Shown piece after piece: positions 8,463-21,825 of a DNA stretch of 64,000 bases. The DNA lies in NCBI RefSeq assembly GCF_004118975.1, contig NZ_CP035376.1, positions 744,001 through 808,000 on the forward strand. The letters run 5' to 3'. This DNA comes from Luteimonas sp. YGD11-2 (GTDB taxonomy: Bacteria; Pseudomonadota; Gammaproteobacteria; Xanthomonadales; Xanthomonadaceae). Position 1 is the stretch's first letter. Each line of letters opens with the position of its first letter. Both the position numbers and the translations under genes were made by a program. The notes below the pieces were generated by a model. The model saw only the letters and a list, made by a program, of their open reading frames with translations. It made no database searches and had not been told where the DNA came from.

Positions 8463-9622
8463 GCGTGCAGCGCCTGCGCGAGGTCGTCGATCAGGTCCTG
8501 GGCATGTTCGAGTCCCACCGACAGCCGCAGCAACCCGGCCGGGCTGACGCTGTCGGCGCCTTCGATCGATGCGCGATGTTCGACCAGCGACTCGGTCGAA
8601 CCCAGCGAGGTGGCGTTGGTGAACAGCTGCAGGCGCCGTGCGGTGGCCAGCGCCGCCTCGCGCCCGCCGTGCAGCTCGAACGACAGCATGCCGCCGTAGC
8701 CGCGCATCTGCCGCGTGGCCACCAGATGGCCCGGATGCGCCTCGAGGCCCGGGTAATGCACCGCCGCCACCCGCGGATGCCCGGCCAGGAACGCGGCCAC
8801 CGCGGCCGCGTTCGCGCAGTGTCGCTCCAGCCGTACCGGCAGCGTGCGCAGGCCGCGCAGCGTCATCCACGCCGAGAACGGCGAGGCACTGCTGCCGAAC
8901 ATCCGGCGCACGTCGTAGCAGGCCGCAGCCAGGTCGTCGTTGGCGGCGAAGGTGAGCGCGCCACCCATCGCATCACCATGCCCGTTGAGGTACTTGGTGG
9001 TCGAGTGCAGCACGATGTCGGCACCGAGCGCGAGCGGATGCTGCAGCGGCGGCGGCGCGAAGGTGCCGTCGACGAGCAACCGCGCGCCCGCCTCACGTGC
9101 CAGTGCCGCGAGCGTGGCGATGTCGCAGACCTTCAGCCGCGGATTGGAGGGTGTTTCCACCCACAACAGCGCGGTCGGCGTCGACAGCGCGGCGCGCACC
9201 GCGTCGGGATCGGTGGCATCGACCACGGTATGGCGCAGCCCGTGCGGTGCCAGGAAGCGAGCGATCAGCGCCCGGTAGCCGAAATAGGTGTCGTCGGCGA
9301 TGACGAGGTGGCTGCCCGGCGGCAGCGCCTGCAGCACCGCGGCGCCGGCGGCCATGCCGGTGGCGAAGAACAGCGCGCGCGCGCCCCCATCCAGCCGCGC
9401 CAGCACGCGTTCCAGCTGCTGCTGGTTGGGGTTGTCGTGACGCTGGTAGAGAAAGCCCAGCGGCGTCTGCGCATCGGCGTTGTGCTCGAACGTGGTCGAC
9501 AGCTGCAGGGCTGCGGTCAGCGCGCCGTTGGCCGGGTCGGGCGAGACCCCGGCGTGCGCGGCGATGGTGTCGGGGTGGGCTGGGCGTGGGGCGTCGGGGG
9601 CGTCGGAATCGGGGCTGGACAT
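8459..9622 (-). CDS. metB: Cystathionine gamma-synthase / gamma-lyase family PLP enzyme
   Basis: The 387-residue protein belongs to the Cys/Met metabolism PLP enzymes. The PLP-binding lysine is K210 in STTKYLNGHGD. Other family signs are the RHDNPNQQQLE region near 61-71, ATGMAAGAAV near 87 and the C-terminal LGSTESLVEHRAS. The last motif fits gamma-synthases and gamma-lyases. I cannot separate cystathionine gamma-synthase (methionine synthesis) from gamma-lyase by eye, so the gene symbol is tentative. The ATG at 9622 gives a family-like N-terminus. The gene is divergent from argD and coupled to the channel gene downstream. Confidence 0.85.
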   Translation of the reverse strand: MSSPDSDAPDAPRPAHPDTIAAHAGVSPDPANGALTAALQLSTTFEHNADAQTPLGFLYQRHDNPNQQQLERVLARLDGGARALFFATGMAAGAAVLQALPPGSHLVIADDTYFGYRALIARFLAPHGLRHTVVDATDPDAVRAALSTPTALLWVETPSNPRLKVCDIATLAALAREAGARLLVDGTFAPPPLQHPLALGADIVLHSTTKYLNGHGDAMGGALTFAANDDLAAACYDVRRMFGSSASPFSAWMTLRGLRTLPVRLERHCANAAAVAAFLAGHPRVAAVHYPGLEAHPGHLVATRQMRGYGGMLSFELHGGREAALATARRLQLFTNATSLGSTESLVEHRASIEGADSVSPAGLLRLSVGLEHAQDLIDDLAQALHA

Positions 9623-9692
9623 GCGGTGTCGGCGGCGAGGGCGGATAATGGCGGCGGCCCGAACGACGGGTCGTGCCGGACGACACTCTGCC

Positions 9693-10943
9693 ATGAACCA
9701 CACCGCTGCTCCTGCGGCTTCGCTCACCGCACTCGCCGGGCGTTACTGGCTGCCCGTGTACCGGCCGCGCGACCTCGTGCTCGCACGTGGCGAGGGTTCG
9801 CGGCTCTGGGACAGCGAGGGCCGCGACTATGTCGACCTCGCCGCCGGCATCGCGGTGTGCAGCGTCGGTCACTGCGACCCCGACCTCACCGCCGCACTGG
9901 TGGAGCAGGCCGGCCGGCTCTGGCACACCAGCAACGCGTTCTACAGCGAGCCACCGCTGCGGCTCGCCGAGGAACTGGTCACCGCCTCGCGCTTCGCCCG
10001 CCGCGTGTTCCTGTGCAACTCCGGTGCCGAAGCCAACGAGGCGGCGATCAAGCTGGTGCGCAAGTGGGCATCGGGCGAAGGCCGCAGCCCGCAGCAGCGG
10101 GTGATCGTGACCTGCCGTGGCAGCTTCCACGGCCGCACCCTGGCGGCGGTCACCGCCACCGCACAACCGAAGTACCAGGCCGGCTACGAGCCGCTGCCGC
10201 AGGGCTTCCGCTACGTCGACTTCAACGACCTCACCGGGCTGGAAGTGGCGATGGCCGCCGGCGACGTTGCCGCGGTCATGCTCGAGCCGGTGCAGGGCGA
10301 GGGCGGGGTGACGCCGGTGGCGCCGGGTTACCTGCGCGCGGTGCGGGAACTGTGTGATCGCCACGGCGCGCTGCTGGTGCTCGACGAGATCCAGTGCGGC
10401 ATGGGCCGGACCGGCACGCTATTCGCGCACTGGCAGGACGACGTGGTGCCCGACATCGTCACCCTCGCCAAGGCGTTGGGCGGCGGTTTTCCGGTGGGCG
10501 CGATGCTCGCGGGCCCGAAGGTGGCCGACGTCATGCAGTTCGGCGCGCACGGCAGCACTTTCGGCGGCAATCCGCTGGCCAGCGCGGTGGCGCGCGTGGC
10601 GCTGCGCAAGCTGTCGTCGCCCGAAGTCGCGGCCAATGTCACCCGCCAGTCGCGCGCGCTGCGCGATGGCCTGCAGGCGATCGATGCCGAGCTCCGGGTG
10701 TTTTCCGAGGTGCGGGGCCGCGGCCTGATGCTGGGCGCACAGTTGCGCGATCCCTATGCCGGCCGCGCCGGCGAGATCCTCGATGCCTGTGCACGCGAAG
10801 GCCTGATGGCGCTTCAGGCCGGGCCGGATGTCCTGCGCTTCGTGCCGGCGCTGACCATCACCGATGCCGATGTGGCCGAGGGGCTGCAGCGCCTGGCCCG
10901 CGCGCTGCGCAGCGTTATCGCCGCTGCACCTGCCGGCCGCTGA
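9693..10943 (+). CDS. argD: Acetylornithine aminotransferase
   Basis: This class III PLP aminotransferase converts N-acetylglutamate semialdehyde and glutamate to N-acetylornithine in arginine synthesis, and may also act on succinyl-diaminopimelate. It has 416 residues. NSGAEANEAAIK is at 109-120, FHGRT at 145-149, LVLDEIQCGMGRTG around 228-241 (Asp231 contacts the PLP ring) and the Schiff-base lysine is K260 in LAKALGGGFP. I used the ATG at 9693; the frame is open further upstream but overlaps the divergent metB start. A weak -10-like GATAAT lies at 9644-9649. Confidence 0.92.
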   Translation: MNHTAAPAASLTALAGRYWLPVYRPRDLVLARGEGSRLWDSEGRDYVDLAAGIAVCSVGHCDPDLTAALVEQAGRLWHTSNAFYSEPPLRLAEELVTASRFARRVFLCNSGAEANEAAIKLVRKWASGEGRSPQQRVIVTCRGSFHGRTLAAVTATAQPKYQAGYEPLPQGFRYVDFNDLTGLEVAMAAGDVAAVMLEPVQGEGGVTPVAPGYLRAVRELCDRHGALLVLDEIQCGMGRTGTLFAHWQDDVVPDIVTLAKALGGGFPVGAMLAGPKVADVMQFGAHGSTFGGNPLASAVARVALRKLSSPEVAANVTRQSRALRDGLQAIDAELRVFSEVRGRGLMLGAQLRDPYAGRAGEILDACAREGLMALQAGPDVLRFVPALTITDADVAEGLQRLARALRSVIAAAPAGR

Positions 10944-10953
10944 AGGGGCCGGA

Positions 10954-10984
10954 GCCCACCACACCGTTGACCGGTGTGGTGGGC
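10954..10984. terminator. Perfect hairpin between convergent argD and hemL
   Basis: A 13-bp perfect stem with a 5-nt loop lies between the two convergent stop codons. Its position suggests it ends transcripts from both sides, although neither side has a clear U-tract. Confidence 0.65.
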
Positions 10985-10992
10985 GTCGTCGT

Positions 10993-12288
10993 TCAACCCG
11001 CGCCGACCACCGCGAACGCCTCGCGCGCAGCGGCAAGCGTGGCGTCCAGCGTCTGCCGGTCGTGTGCCGACGACACGAACCCCGCCTCGAACGCCGACGG
11101 TGCCAGGAACACGCCACGCTCGAGCATCGCGTGGAAGAACCGCGAGAACGCCGCGGTGTCGCAGGCCACCGCCTGCGCATAGGTGTCGACCTTGGGTGCA
11201 TCGGTGAAGAACATGCCGAACATCGCGCCCACCCGGCTGGTGGTGAAGGGAACGCCGGCATCGCGCGCGGCCGCTTCCAGTCCATCGCACAGCGCATTGG
11301 CATGCGCCTCGAGGCGGTCGTGAAAGCCCGGCTCCTGGATCACCCCGAGCAGCGCCAGCCCAGCGGCCATCGCCACCGGATTGCCCGACAGCGTGCCGGC
11401 CTGGTAGACGGGGCCCGCCGGCGAGATCTGCGACATCAGGTCGCGGCGGCCGCCATACGCACCCACCGGCATGCCCGCGCCGATGATCTTGCCGAAGGTG
11501 GTGAGGTCGGGCGTCACGCCATAGCGCGCCTGCGCGCCGCCCAGGGCCACGCGGAAGCCGGTCATCACCTCGTCGAAGATCAGCACCGTGCCGTGGCGCG
11601 TGCACAGCTCGCGCAGGTGCTGCAGGAAGCCGTCGCGCGGCACCAGGCAGTTCGCATTGCCGGCGACCGGCTCGATGATCAGGCCGGCGATCCCGTCACC
11701 GGCCTCGGCGAACAGCGCCGTCGCGGCGTCGAAGTCGTTGTAGGGCAGGGTGAGCGTGAGGTCTGCCAGCGCCTTCGGAACGCCCGGGGAATTCGGCACG
11801 CCGAAGGTCAGCGCGCCGCTGCCGGCCTTGACCAGGAACGAGTCGCCATGGCCGTGGTAGTTGCCTTCGAACTTCACGATGCGGCTGCGGCCGGTGGCCC
11901 CGCGTGCCAGGCGGATCGCCGACAGCGTGGCCTCGGTGCCGGAGTTGACCATGCGCACCATCTCGCACGATGGCACCAGCCGGGTCAGCGTTTCGGCCAT
12001 CGTCACCTCCGCGGCGCACGGTGCGCCGAATGACAGCCCGTTGCCGAGTGCCTGCTTCACCGCCTGGCGCACTGCCGGATGGTTGTGGCCGGCGATCATC
12101 GGCCCCCACGAGCCGACGTAGTCGATGTAGCGGTTGCCGTCGACGTCGTACAGGTACGCGCCGTCTGCACGCTCGACGAAAAACGGCGTGCCGCCGACCG
12201 AGCCGAACGCGCGCACCGGCGAGTTCACTCCGCCGGGCAACAACTCGCTGGCGCGCTGGAACAACTGCTGGGAACGTGCGTGCTGCAT
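10993..12288 (-). CDS. hemL: Glutamate-1-semialdehyde 2,1-aminomutase
   Basis: HemL converts glutamate-1-semialdehyde to 5-aminolevulinate in the C5 pathway of heme synthesis. The 431-residue protein starts with the typical [25 protein letters not shown]. It shows [15 protein letters not shown] near 115-129, [10 protein letters not shown] near 143-152, FDEVMTGFR near 238-246, and the PLP lysine K267 in [21 protein letters not shown] sequence before the ATG serves as ribosome binding site. It lies 45 bases after thiE on the same strand, so the two probably share a transcript. Confidence 0.96.
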   Translation of the reverse strand: MQHARSQQLFQRASELLPGGVNSPVRAFGSVGGTPFFVERADGAYLYDVDGNRYIDYVGSWGPMIAGHNHPAVRQAVKQALGNGLSFGAPCAAEVTMAETLTRLVPSCEMVRMVNSGTEATLSAIRLARGATGRSRIVKFEGNYHGHGDSFLVKAGSGALTFGVPNSPGVPKALADLTLTLPYNDFDAATALFAEAGDGIAGLIIEPVAGNANCLVPRDGFLQHLRELCTRHGTVLIFDEVMTGFRVALGGAQARYGVTPDLTTFGKIIGAGMPVGAYGGRRDLMSQISPAGPVYQAGTLSGNPVAMAAGLALLGVIQEPGFHDRLEAHANALCDGLEAAARDAGVPFTTSRVGAMFGMFFTDAPKVDTYAQAVACDTAAFSRFFHAMLERGVFLAPSAFEAGFVSSAHDRQTLDATLAAAREAFAVVGAG

Positions 12289-12304
12289 GTCGGAACTCCG
12301 GTAG

Positions 12305-12322
12305 GGCGTCGTGATCGACGCC
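12305..12322 (-). other. Hairpin in the thiE-hemL gap
   Basis: A 7-bp perfect stem with a 4-nt loop lies between the thiE stop and the hemL ribosome binding site. It could tune hemL translation or transcript stability, but no function is shown. Confidence 0.4.
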
Positions 12323-12333
12323 GGAAAAGTGGA

Positions 12334-12978
12334 TCAGGACGAGGCGCGCGCGCGGTCGAACGCGGCGCGATATGCGCGGGCCGCGGCCACCGGGTCGGGT
12401 GCATCGAAGACGCCACCAACCACCGCGATGAGATCCGCGCCGGCATCGAGTAACGGGCCTGCATTGTCCGGGGTGATCCCGCCAATGGCCACCCGCGGCA
12501 CGCCCAGCGCCGCGGCCTGGCCGAGCAGATCGGGATGGGCGCGACGTGCGCCCGGCTTGGTCGCACTCGGGTGGAAGGCACCGAAGGCCACATGATCGGC
12601 GCCGGCCTCCACGGCACGCCGCGCACGCGCGATGTCGTCGTAGCAGGAGGCGCCAACCAGCGCCTCCGGTCCCAGCAACGCACGCGCCTGCGCCAGGTCG
12701 CCATCGCCCTCGCCGAGATGCACGCCATCGGCACCGATGCGTGCCGCGAGCGCCACGTCGTCGTTGATCAGCAGCCGCACACCGTGCCCGCGTGCACGCA
12801 CGAGCAGCGCGGCGGCCTGTTCATGACGCAACGAAGCGTCGGCCAGCTTGTTGCGGTACTGCAGCCAGCAGGCGTAAGGCAGCGCGGATTCGACACGCGA
12901 CAGCAGCCTGGCGGTATCGATGTCGTCAGGGGTGATCAGGTACAGGCCACACGGGCGCTGTGGGACGGATGCAGGCAC
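12334..12978 (-). CDS. thiE: Thiamine phosphate synthase
   Basis: ThiE joins hydroxymethylpyrimidine diphosphate and thiazole phosphate to form thiamine monophosphate. The barrel motifs are clear: GLYLITPD at the N-terminus, [34 protein letters not shown] and the C-terminal AIGGITPDN with VVGGVF. I prefer the GTG at 12978 (214 residues), because the residues before it in the longer frame from ATG 13029 are not family-like and that start would almost touch the divergent rubredoxin gene; the longer form cannot be excluded. It is upstream of hemL on the same strand. No other thiamine gene and no recognisable TPP riboswitch is nearby. Confidence 0.9.
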   Translation of the reverse strand: MPASVPQRPCGLYLITPDDIDTARLLSRVESALPYACWLQYRNKLADASLRHEQAAALLVRARGHGVRLLINDDVALAARIGADGVHLGEGDGDLAQARALLGPEALVGASCYDDIARARRAVEAGADHVAFGAFHPSATKPGARRAHPDLLGQAAALGVPRVAIGGITPDNAGPLLDAGADLIAVVGGVFDAPDPVAAARAYRAAFDRARASS

Positions 12979-13035
12979 GGAACTCGCTCGGGTGCTGTGG
13001 GAGAATGCCGGAATGCCCGACGCGACCATTATCCG

Positions 13036-13227
13036 ATGACCGACAGCACCGCCGCCTCCACCCTGCGTACCTGGATGTGCGTGGTGTGCGGGTTCATCTA
13101 CGACGAGGCGCTTGGCATGCCGGACGAGGGCATCGCGCCGGGAACGCGCTGGGAGGACGTGCCCGAGGACTGGACCTGCCCGGACTGCGGCGTGACCAAG
13201 GACGATTTCGAGATGATGCCGCTCTGA
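13036..13227 (+). CDS. Rubredoxin
   Basis: This 63-residue electron carrier binds one iron through four cysteines. The motifs CVVCG (C15, C18) and CPDCG (C48, C51) are present with the expected spacing, together with the conserved [22 protein letters not shown] and F residues. The short N-terminal extension before the first cysteine is normal for gammaproteobacterial rubredoxins. The partner reductase is not in the window. It is divergent from thiE and convergent with the SirB1-type gene. Confidence 0.95.
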   Translation: MTDSTAASTLRTWMCVVCGFIYDEALGMPDEGIAPGTRWEDVPEDWTCPDCGVTKDDFEMMPL

Positions 13228-13228
13228 G

Positions 13229-13247
13229 CCGGCCCGCGGCGGGCCGG
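13229..13247. terminator. GC-rich hairpin between convergent genes
   Basis: An 8-bp perfect GC stem with a 3-nt loop starts just after the rubredoxin stop and faces the end of the SirB1-type gene. It has no U-tract, so it is a probable rather than certain bidirectional terminator. Confidence 0.5.
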
Positions 13248-13264
13248 TCGCGCGTGGCGCACGG

Positions 13265-14110
13265 TCAATGCAGCCGCGAGCGTTCGCCGCTTGCGACGAT
13301 CAGCAGTTCACGCACGCGCTCCGCGTCCCCGGCACCCGGGCGCGCCTGCAGGTAGCGCGTCAGGTCGTCGCGCGCGCCACGCAGGTGGCGCATGCGGAAA
13401 TAGCACAGCCCGCGATCACGCAGGGCGTCGGCGTTGTCCGGCAGCAGGTGCAGCACCCGGTCGATGCAGCGCAGCGCCCGCTCCCAGTCCCCGGACTTGA
13501 CGTAGACCGCGTACAGATTGCGCAGCATCCGCACCAGGATCGCGCGGTTGGATGCGGGATGCAGGATCTGCTGCAGCACCTGGTCATCCAGCCCGGTGCC
13601 ATCCAGGTGCGCGAGCGCGCGTTCGCGCAGCTCGTCCACATCGAGCGGGCGGCCGCGGTTGAACGGGTCCATCACCAGCACGCCACCATCCACCGGCAGC
13701 CGCACCAGGAAATGGCCGGGGAACGACACGCCATCCAGGGGCAGCCCGAGTCGCCGGGCGACCTCCATCTGCACCAGTCCCAGCGAGAGGGGGATGCCAA
13801 GGCGCCGCTCGCAGACCTCGTTGAGGTAGCTGTTGCGCGGATCGTCGTAGGTCTCGTGGTTGCCGGTGTAGCCCTGTTCCTCGAACAGGTAGCGGTTGAT
13901 GACCATCATCTTCAGCGGCCAGTGCGACGCGGCATCCACGCGCGGGCGCAGCGCGGCCGCATGTGCCGCGATCAACTCCCCGTAGACCGCAGGATCGAGG
14001 TCCGGGTACTCGTCACGGGCGATCAGCAGCGCACTGGAGAACAGCGGGATCGCATCATCATCCAGCGCGGCGAGGCCGGCCCAGTTCGGCAGCGGGGTCC
14101 GCTCATGCAT
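13265..14110 (-). CDS. SirB1-family transglutaminase-like/TPR protein
   Basis: The 281-residue protein has the SirB1 layout. An N-terminal helical part is followed by a transglutaminase-like core with [36 protein letters not shown], written here only as key motifs [12 protein letters not shown] and FPGHFL. The C-terminal half has tetratricopeptide-like helices, including [19 protein letters not shown]. The cysteine of true transglutaminases is not evident in this motif, as is usual for the family, so a binding role is more likely than catalysis. The family is widespread in Proteobacteria and poorly characterised. Confidence 0.88.
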   Translation of the reverse strand: MHERTPLPNWAGLAALDDDAIPLFSSALLIARDEYPDLDPAVYGELIAAHAAALRPRVDAASHWPLKMMVINRYLFEEQGYTGNHETYDDPRNSYLNEVCERRLGIPLSLGLVQMEVARRLGLPLDGVSFPGHFLVRLPVDGGVLVMDPFNRGRPLDVDELRERALAHLDGTGLDDQVLQQILHPASNRAILVRMLRNLYAVYVKSGDWERALRCIDRVLHLLPDNADALRDRGLCYFRMRHLRGARDDLTRYLQARPGAGDAERVRELLIVASGERSRLH

Positions 14111-14164
14111 GCTGCGAGCCTGCGCCGCGGCGTGGAGCGTTGCAAGACACCGCCGGCCGGGCGT

Positions 14165-14623
14165 TCAGCGCGGAATATCGATGCCTGGGCCCACCTGCAG
14201 TTGCGCGCCGTCCTGCAATTGCAGCCGGGCCGCCTCCCCCGCATTGAGTTCCAGCACGAAGCGCGCCGGCGCTGCGCTGGGGTAGGGTGGACAGCGGTCG
14301 CCCGCAGTACACGGCGGCACATCCCGCTGCTGCGATACCAGGCGCAGACCGCTGTCGAAGTAGAGGATGTCCAGCGGGATGCGGGTGTTCTTCATCCAGT
14401 AGGCCTGCGGGCGCTCCTCCTCATGGATGAAGAGCATGCCGTGATCGCGCGGCATCGAGTCGCGGAACATCAGCCCACGGGCGCGGCTGGCGTCGTCGTC
14501 GGCGACCTCGACGATGTAGCGCTCGCCGCCCAGCTCCACCCATCGCCCGCCCGCAGTCGCACAGGCGGTCGCCAGCAGTACGAGGCAGGCCAGTGCGATG
14601 CGGAGCAGGGGGCGAAAGGTCAT
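14165..14623 (-). CDS. DUF192-family lipoprotein
   Basis: The mature domain is a DUF192 fold: RARGLMFRDSMPRDHGMLFIHE, shown by its key pieces RGLMFR and GMLF, followed by YWMKNTRIPLDILY and FVLELNAG. Residues 1-21 look like a signal peptide that ends in LLATAC, so the protein is probably exported and lipid-anchored. The function of the family is unknown. I used the ATG at 14623; alternatives at 14635 and 14656 only lengthen the leader. It lies upstream of and divergent from the rrn operon. Confidence 0.82.
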   Translation of the reverse strand: MTFRPLLRIALACLVLLATACATAGGRWVELGGERYIVEVADDDASRARGLMFRDSMPRDHGMLFIHEEERPQAYWMKNTRIPLDILYFDSGLRLVSQQRDVPPCTAGDRCPPYPSAAPARFVLELNAGEAARLQLQDGAQLQVGPGIDIPR

Positions 14624-14778
14624 GGCAGGCGTCATCCGGTTGCGGGAGCTGAACATCGACGACCAGCCGCACCCCGTCAAGCACTCCGGGGCTTCCACTT
14701 CCGTCCGTAGATCGGCACAATGCGCGCCCGCTTCGGCAGACCATCGTTGCGGCGGTTCGACCCGGTCGTCACGAGGGG

Positions 14779-14806
14779 TTGACGCGGAAGATGATCGCGC
14801 TAGAAT
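14779..14806 (+). promoter_or_regulatory. rrn promoter P1
   Basis: TTGACG (14779-14784) and TAGAAT (14801-14806) are separated by 16 bases, close to the sigma-70 consensus, about 340 bases upstream of 16S. Confidence 0.7.
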
Positions 14807-14864
14807 GCGCGGCCCGATTCGAGCCAGGCGCACGGTCGGGGCGAAAAAAAAGTTTCACAGGGTG

Positions 14865-14892
14865 TTGACAGAAACACGATCCGCGCTAAGAT
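14865..14892 (+). promoter_or_regulatory. rrn promoter P2
   Basis: A consensus TTGACA (14865-14870) is followed after 16 bases by TAAGAT (14887-14892). A short A-tract just upstream (14844-14851) could act as an UP element. This is the promoter nearest to 16S. Confidence 0.8.
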
Positions 14893-14962
14893 GGGCGGCT
14901 CACCTCGACGGAAACGTCGCGGTACGGAAACAAGGGGTTCGCGGCGCTGAGGCCGGAACCTG

Positions 14963-14975
14963 AAGATCTTTGACA
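14963..14975 (+). promoter_or_regulatory. boxA-like antitermination site in rrn leader
   Basis: The sequence around AGATCTTTGACA resembles the rrn boxA element. A near copy, TGATCTTTGAAAA, recurs at 17017-17029 in the 16S-23S spacer, which is where a second boxA is expected. Confidence 0.5.
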
Positions 14976-14981
14976 GTGTAC

Positions 14982-15006
14982 GCAGGAGACTTGTGCGGAC
15001 GTCTGG
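14982..15006 (+). other. 5' arm of the 16S precursor processing stalk
   Basis: This 25-base stretch is complementary to 16716-16740 downstream of 16S: 24 of 25 positions pair (one G-U, one A-A mismatch). It should fold into the long stem that loops out pre-16S and is cut by RNase III. Confidence 0.8.
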
Positions 15007-15148
15007 CGGCTGGATGACCATCCAACAACGCAGACGTTCGAAAGAGCACAGAGTCGATTCCAAGCATGCAAATGCGAGTGATTGAATTCGAGCTCCGGAC
15101 GACGACTGCACTCAAGCTTTAATGGGGTTTCGGCCCTATGCAAGACTT

Positions 15149-16693
<1,545 letters not shown>

Positions 16694-16715
16694 GAGACCG
16701 GACGGCTTCCACCGT

Positions 16716-16740
16716 CCAGGCGTCCGCACAAGTCACCTGC
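16716..16740 (+). other. 3' arm of the 16S precursor processing stalk
   Basis: Partner of the arm at 14982-15006; it lies 22 bases after the mature 16S end. Confidence 0.8.
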
Positions 16741-16781
16741 ATCCAGAAAGTTTCGGCACAGGCCGGAACAGTCCCTTACAT

Positions 16782-16857
16782 GGGGCCATAGCTCAGCTGG
16801 GAGAGCACCTGCTTTGCAAGCAGGGGGTCGTCGGTTCGATCCCGACTGGCTCCACCA
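16782..16857 (+). tRNA. tRNA-Ala (anticodon TGC)
   Basis: This 76-base cloverleaf has a GGGGCCA/TGGCTCC acceptor stem, the anticodon TGC in CTTTGCAAG, the T-loop GGTTCGATC and an encoded CCA end. It sits in the 16S-23S spacer before tRNA-Ile, the order seen in Xanthomonadaceae and the reverse of E. coli. Confidence 0.97.
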
Positions 16858-16877
16858 GGGTTGAGCCCAAGTGATTT

Positions 16878-16954
<77 letters not shown>

Positions 16955-17035
16955 GTTTTTCTGGATGACGGCGTACACGAAAGAATTAGATGGGTTCCGC
17001 GTTGAGGCGGGGCCATGATCTTTGAAAATTGGGAT

Positions 17036-17049
17036 GTAGCGAGCGTTTT
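17036..17049 (+). other. 5' arm of outer 23S precursor stalk
   Basis: This 14-base stretch pairs with 20139-20152 in the 23S-5S spacer, with one G-U pair. Further weaker pairing continues between the two arms toward the mature 23S ends. Confidence 0.65.
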
Positions 17050-17170
17050 GGAACGAAATGTCCAGACGTGTCGTAGAGGCTAAGGCGGGGGAGCAAATCC
17101 CCTGAAAACTTGATGTCGTTGAAATTCGCGTCTGCGGTTTGTACCCGCGGACACATTCAACTCCGAGGCG

Positions 17171-17184
17171 ACTTGGGGTTATAT

Positions 17185-17191
<7 letters not shown>
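17171..17191 (+). other. 5' arm of inner 23S terminal stem
   Basis: These 21 bases pair fully with 20060-20080 (one G-U). The stem spans the mature 23S ends and is the expected RNase III processing helix. Confidence 0.8.
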
Positions 17192-20059
<2,868 letters not shown>

Positions 20060-20068
<9 letters not shown>

Positions 20069-20080
20069 ATAACCTCAAGT
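20060..20080 (+). other. 3' arm of inner 23S terminal stem
   Basis: Partner of 17171-17191. Confidence 0.8.
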
Positions 20081-20138
20081 GGCTTCGCCGAAACATGCGA
20101 AGACCGAGGCCTCGACAACACGTCGACGACACGATTTC

Positions 20139-20152
20139 AAAATGCTCGCTAC
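20139..20152 (+). other. 3' arm of outer 23S precursor stalk
   Basis: Partner of 17036-17049, placed between 23S and 5S. Confidence 0.65.
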
Positions 20153-20223
20153 AATCCCACCCCTCGAGAGCGTGAGCGCTGCTCTGTCGCATCCGCGACA
20201 GTCCCGGCGACCCTCCACCCTCT

Positions 20224-20338
20224 CCCTGGTGACAATAGCTGTGTGGAACCACCCGATCCCATTCCGAACTCGGAAGTGAAACGCATATGCGCCGATGGTA
20301 GTGTGCATTCAGCATGCGAGAGTAGGTCATCGCCAGGG
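20224..20338 (+). rRNA. rrf: 5S ribosomal RNA
   Basis: About 115 bases form the 5S fold: the 5' CCCTGGTG pairs with the 3' CGCCAGGG, and the conserved CCACCCGATCCCATTCCGAAC and GAGAGTAGG segments are present. It is the last gene of the rrn operon and is followed by a strong terminator. Confidence 0.95.
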
Positions 20339-20352
20339 TCTTTACCCTGAAA

Positions 20353-20390
20353 CCCCCCGCCGGTATCCGGCGGGGGGTTTTTCTTTGTTT
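20353..20390 (+). terminator. Rho-independent terminator of the rrn operon
   Basis: An 11-bp perfect GC stem with a 3-nt loop is followed by a T-rich run (TTTTTCTTTGTTT). It begins 15 bases after 5S. Confidence 0.95.
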
Positions 20391-20615
20391 CATATCCCGC
20401 CTGTCGCTGCTGACCGATGAGTCGTAGTGCGAGAGGGTGCGCGGCCGGACAGAGCTTCGGCCCCAGCCACCGTGCAGGCTGCGCGGTAGAGCAGGGTCCG
20501 TGTGTATATCGGAGTCCGGGCCACGTGCCCCGAACATGCCGGGGCATCCTTCGATGCCATGCTGTGGCCCGTCGCGCCTTGGCCACGCGGACCGCCTTGG
20601 CCAGACGGACCTGCC

Positions 20616-20873
20616 TCAGGACGCTTCCGGGTCGAGTCGCGCGCGATAGCGGCCGCGCACGTGCTGGTTGACGTACGTCGCGAGCCCGCTGCCCGCTTCG
20701 GCCCGCTCGCGCATGGCCTCGACATCAGCGGCGCCCGGCACGACGTCGTCATAGAGGTAGATGTATCGATCGTCCGCGAAGCGCAACAGGATGGAGCCCG
20801 GCAGCAGCGCGTACGCGAGCACCCCGGACTTTCCGGAGCGGTCCGCATACGACTTGAAGGCGGGCAGATCCAT
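20616..20873 (-). CDS. Small hypothetical protein, KTSC-like
   Basis: The 85-residue protein has a pattern of alternating hydrophobic and aromatic residues (ILLRFADDRYIYLYDDV) followed by a helix with AGSGLATYVNQHV. This resembles small KTSC-type domains in layout, but the K-T-S-C residues themselves are not obvious, so the family link is tentative. The function is unknown. Codon usage looks like that of neighbouring genes, which supports a real gene. It lies alone between the rrn terminator and rpiA. Confidence 0.6.
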   Translation of the reverse strand: MDLPAFKSYADRSGKSGVLAYALLPGSILLRFADDRYIYLYDDVVPGAADVEAMRERAEAGSGLATYVNQHVRGRYRARLDPEAS

Positions 20874-21174
20874 CGCCCGATCCTGCCCCGCACATGGTCA
20901 ACTCACCGTCGTTGTTCGGTGGATCAAGGGTGTGCCGGTGCCGTCCGCGACCGCGACCCTTGCCCGCTGGCCTTCACCTTGCCGCGCTGGATCCGGCCTC
21001 CGCTGTCACGCCGACGTGTGCATCGGGGCACCTGAAGGACGCTGAGCTCACGCAGGACCGGGCCGGCGTGCCGCGCTTCGTGTGTGCTGGTGCCGTAACG
21101 ACTGGGGCAGGTGCCTCACGCCCTGGACGAATGCAGCAGCGCGCGAAGTCGGTATCGGCCTGCAGTGCAGGCAG
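20874..21174. other. Intergenic gap with no recognisable feature
   Basis: About 300 bases lie between the small KTSC-like gene and the end of rpiA. I see no convincing gene, RNA or strong hairpin; short open frames here lack family motifs. The promoter of the small gene is presumably within it. Confidence 0.4.
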
Positions 21175-21822
21175 TTACAGCACCAGCGGCGGCTCGCCAC
21201 CCACGATCACCACGTCGGCCCGGCGGCGCGCGAACAGGCCGACGCTTACCACGCCCGGAATCTGGTTGAGGCGCTGCTCCATCGCCACCGGATCGGTGAT
21301 CTCCAGCCCATGCACGTCGAGTACCCAGTTGCCGTTGTCGGTGACGACGTTCTCGCGCCAGACCGGTTGGCCCGCGGTGAGCTCGACGATTTCCCGGGCC
21401 ACCATGCTGCGCGCCATCGGGATCACCTCGACCGGGAGCGGGAAGCGACCGAGAATCTCGACCCGCTTGGCGGGATCGATGATGCACACGAAACGGGCGC
21501 TTGCCTGGGCGATGATCTTCTCGCGCGTCAGCGCTGCACCGCCGCCCTTGATCAGGCACTTGCCCGGGTCGCATTCGTCGGCACCGTCGACGTAGAGCGG
21601 CAGCGGGCCTGCGGCGTTGAGGTCGATGACCGGGATGCCATGCTGCTTCAGTCGCGCGGTGCTCTGTTCGGAGCTGGATACCGCACCCTCGATGCGCCCG
21701 CGGATACGCGCCAGCGCGTCGATGAAATAGGCGACGGTGGAGCCGGTGCCGACGCCGACGATGCTGCCGTCCTCGACGAACTCGATCGCCTTTTCGCCGG
21801 CGAGGCGCTTGCTTTCGGACAT
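21175..21822 (-). CDS. rpiA: Ribose-5-phosphate isomerase A
   Basis: RpiA interconverts ribose-5-phosphate and ribulose-5-phosphate in the pentose phosphate pathway. The 215-residue protein carries the family motifs [13 protein letters not shown] near 20-32, the substrate loop DGADECDP near 82-89, and [12 protein letters not shown] near 94-105 with the catalytic Glu and Lys region. It ends three bases before the EVE-domain stop-to-start junction, on the same strand as EVE and fau, so the three probably form an operon. Transketolase, another enzyme of the pathway, is at the far end of the window. Confidence 0.96.
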   Translation of the reverse strand: MSESKRLAGEKAIEFVEDGSIVGVGTGSTVAYFIDALARIRGRIEGAVSSSEQSTARLKQHGIPVIDLNAAGPLPLYVDGADECDPGKCLIKGGGAALTREKIIAQASARFVCIIDPAKRVEILGRFPLPVEVIPMARSMVAREIVELTAGQPVWRENVVTDNGNWVLDVHGLEITDPVAMEQRLNQIPGVVSVGLFARRRADVVIVGGEPPLVL

Positions 21823-21825
21823 CGG

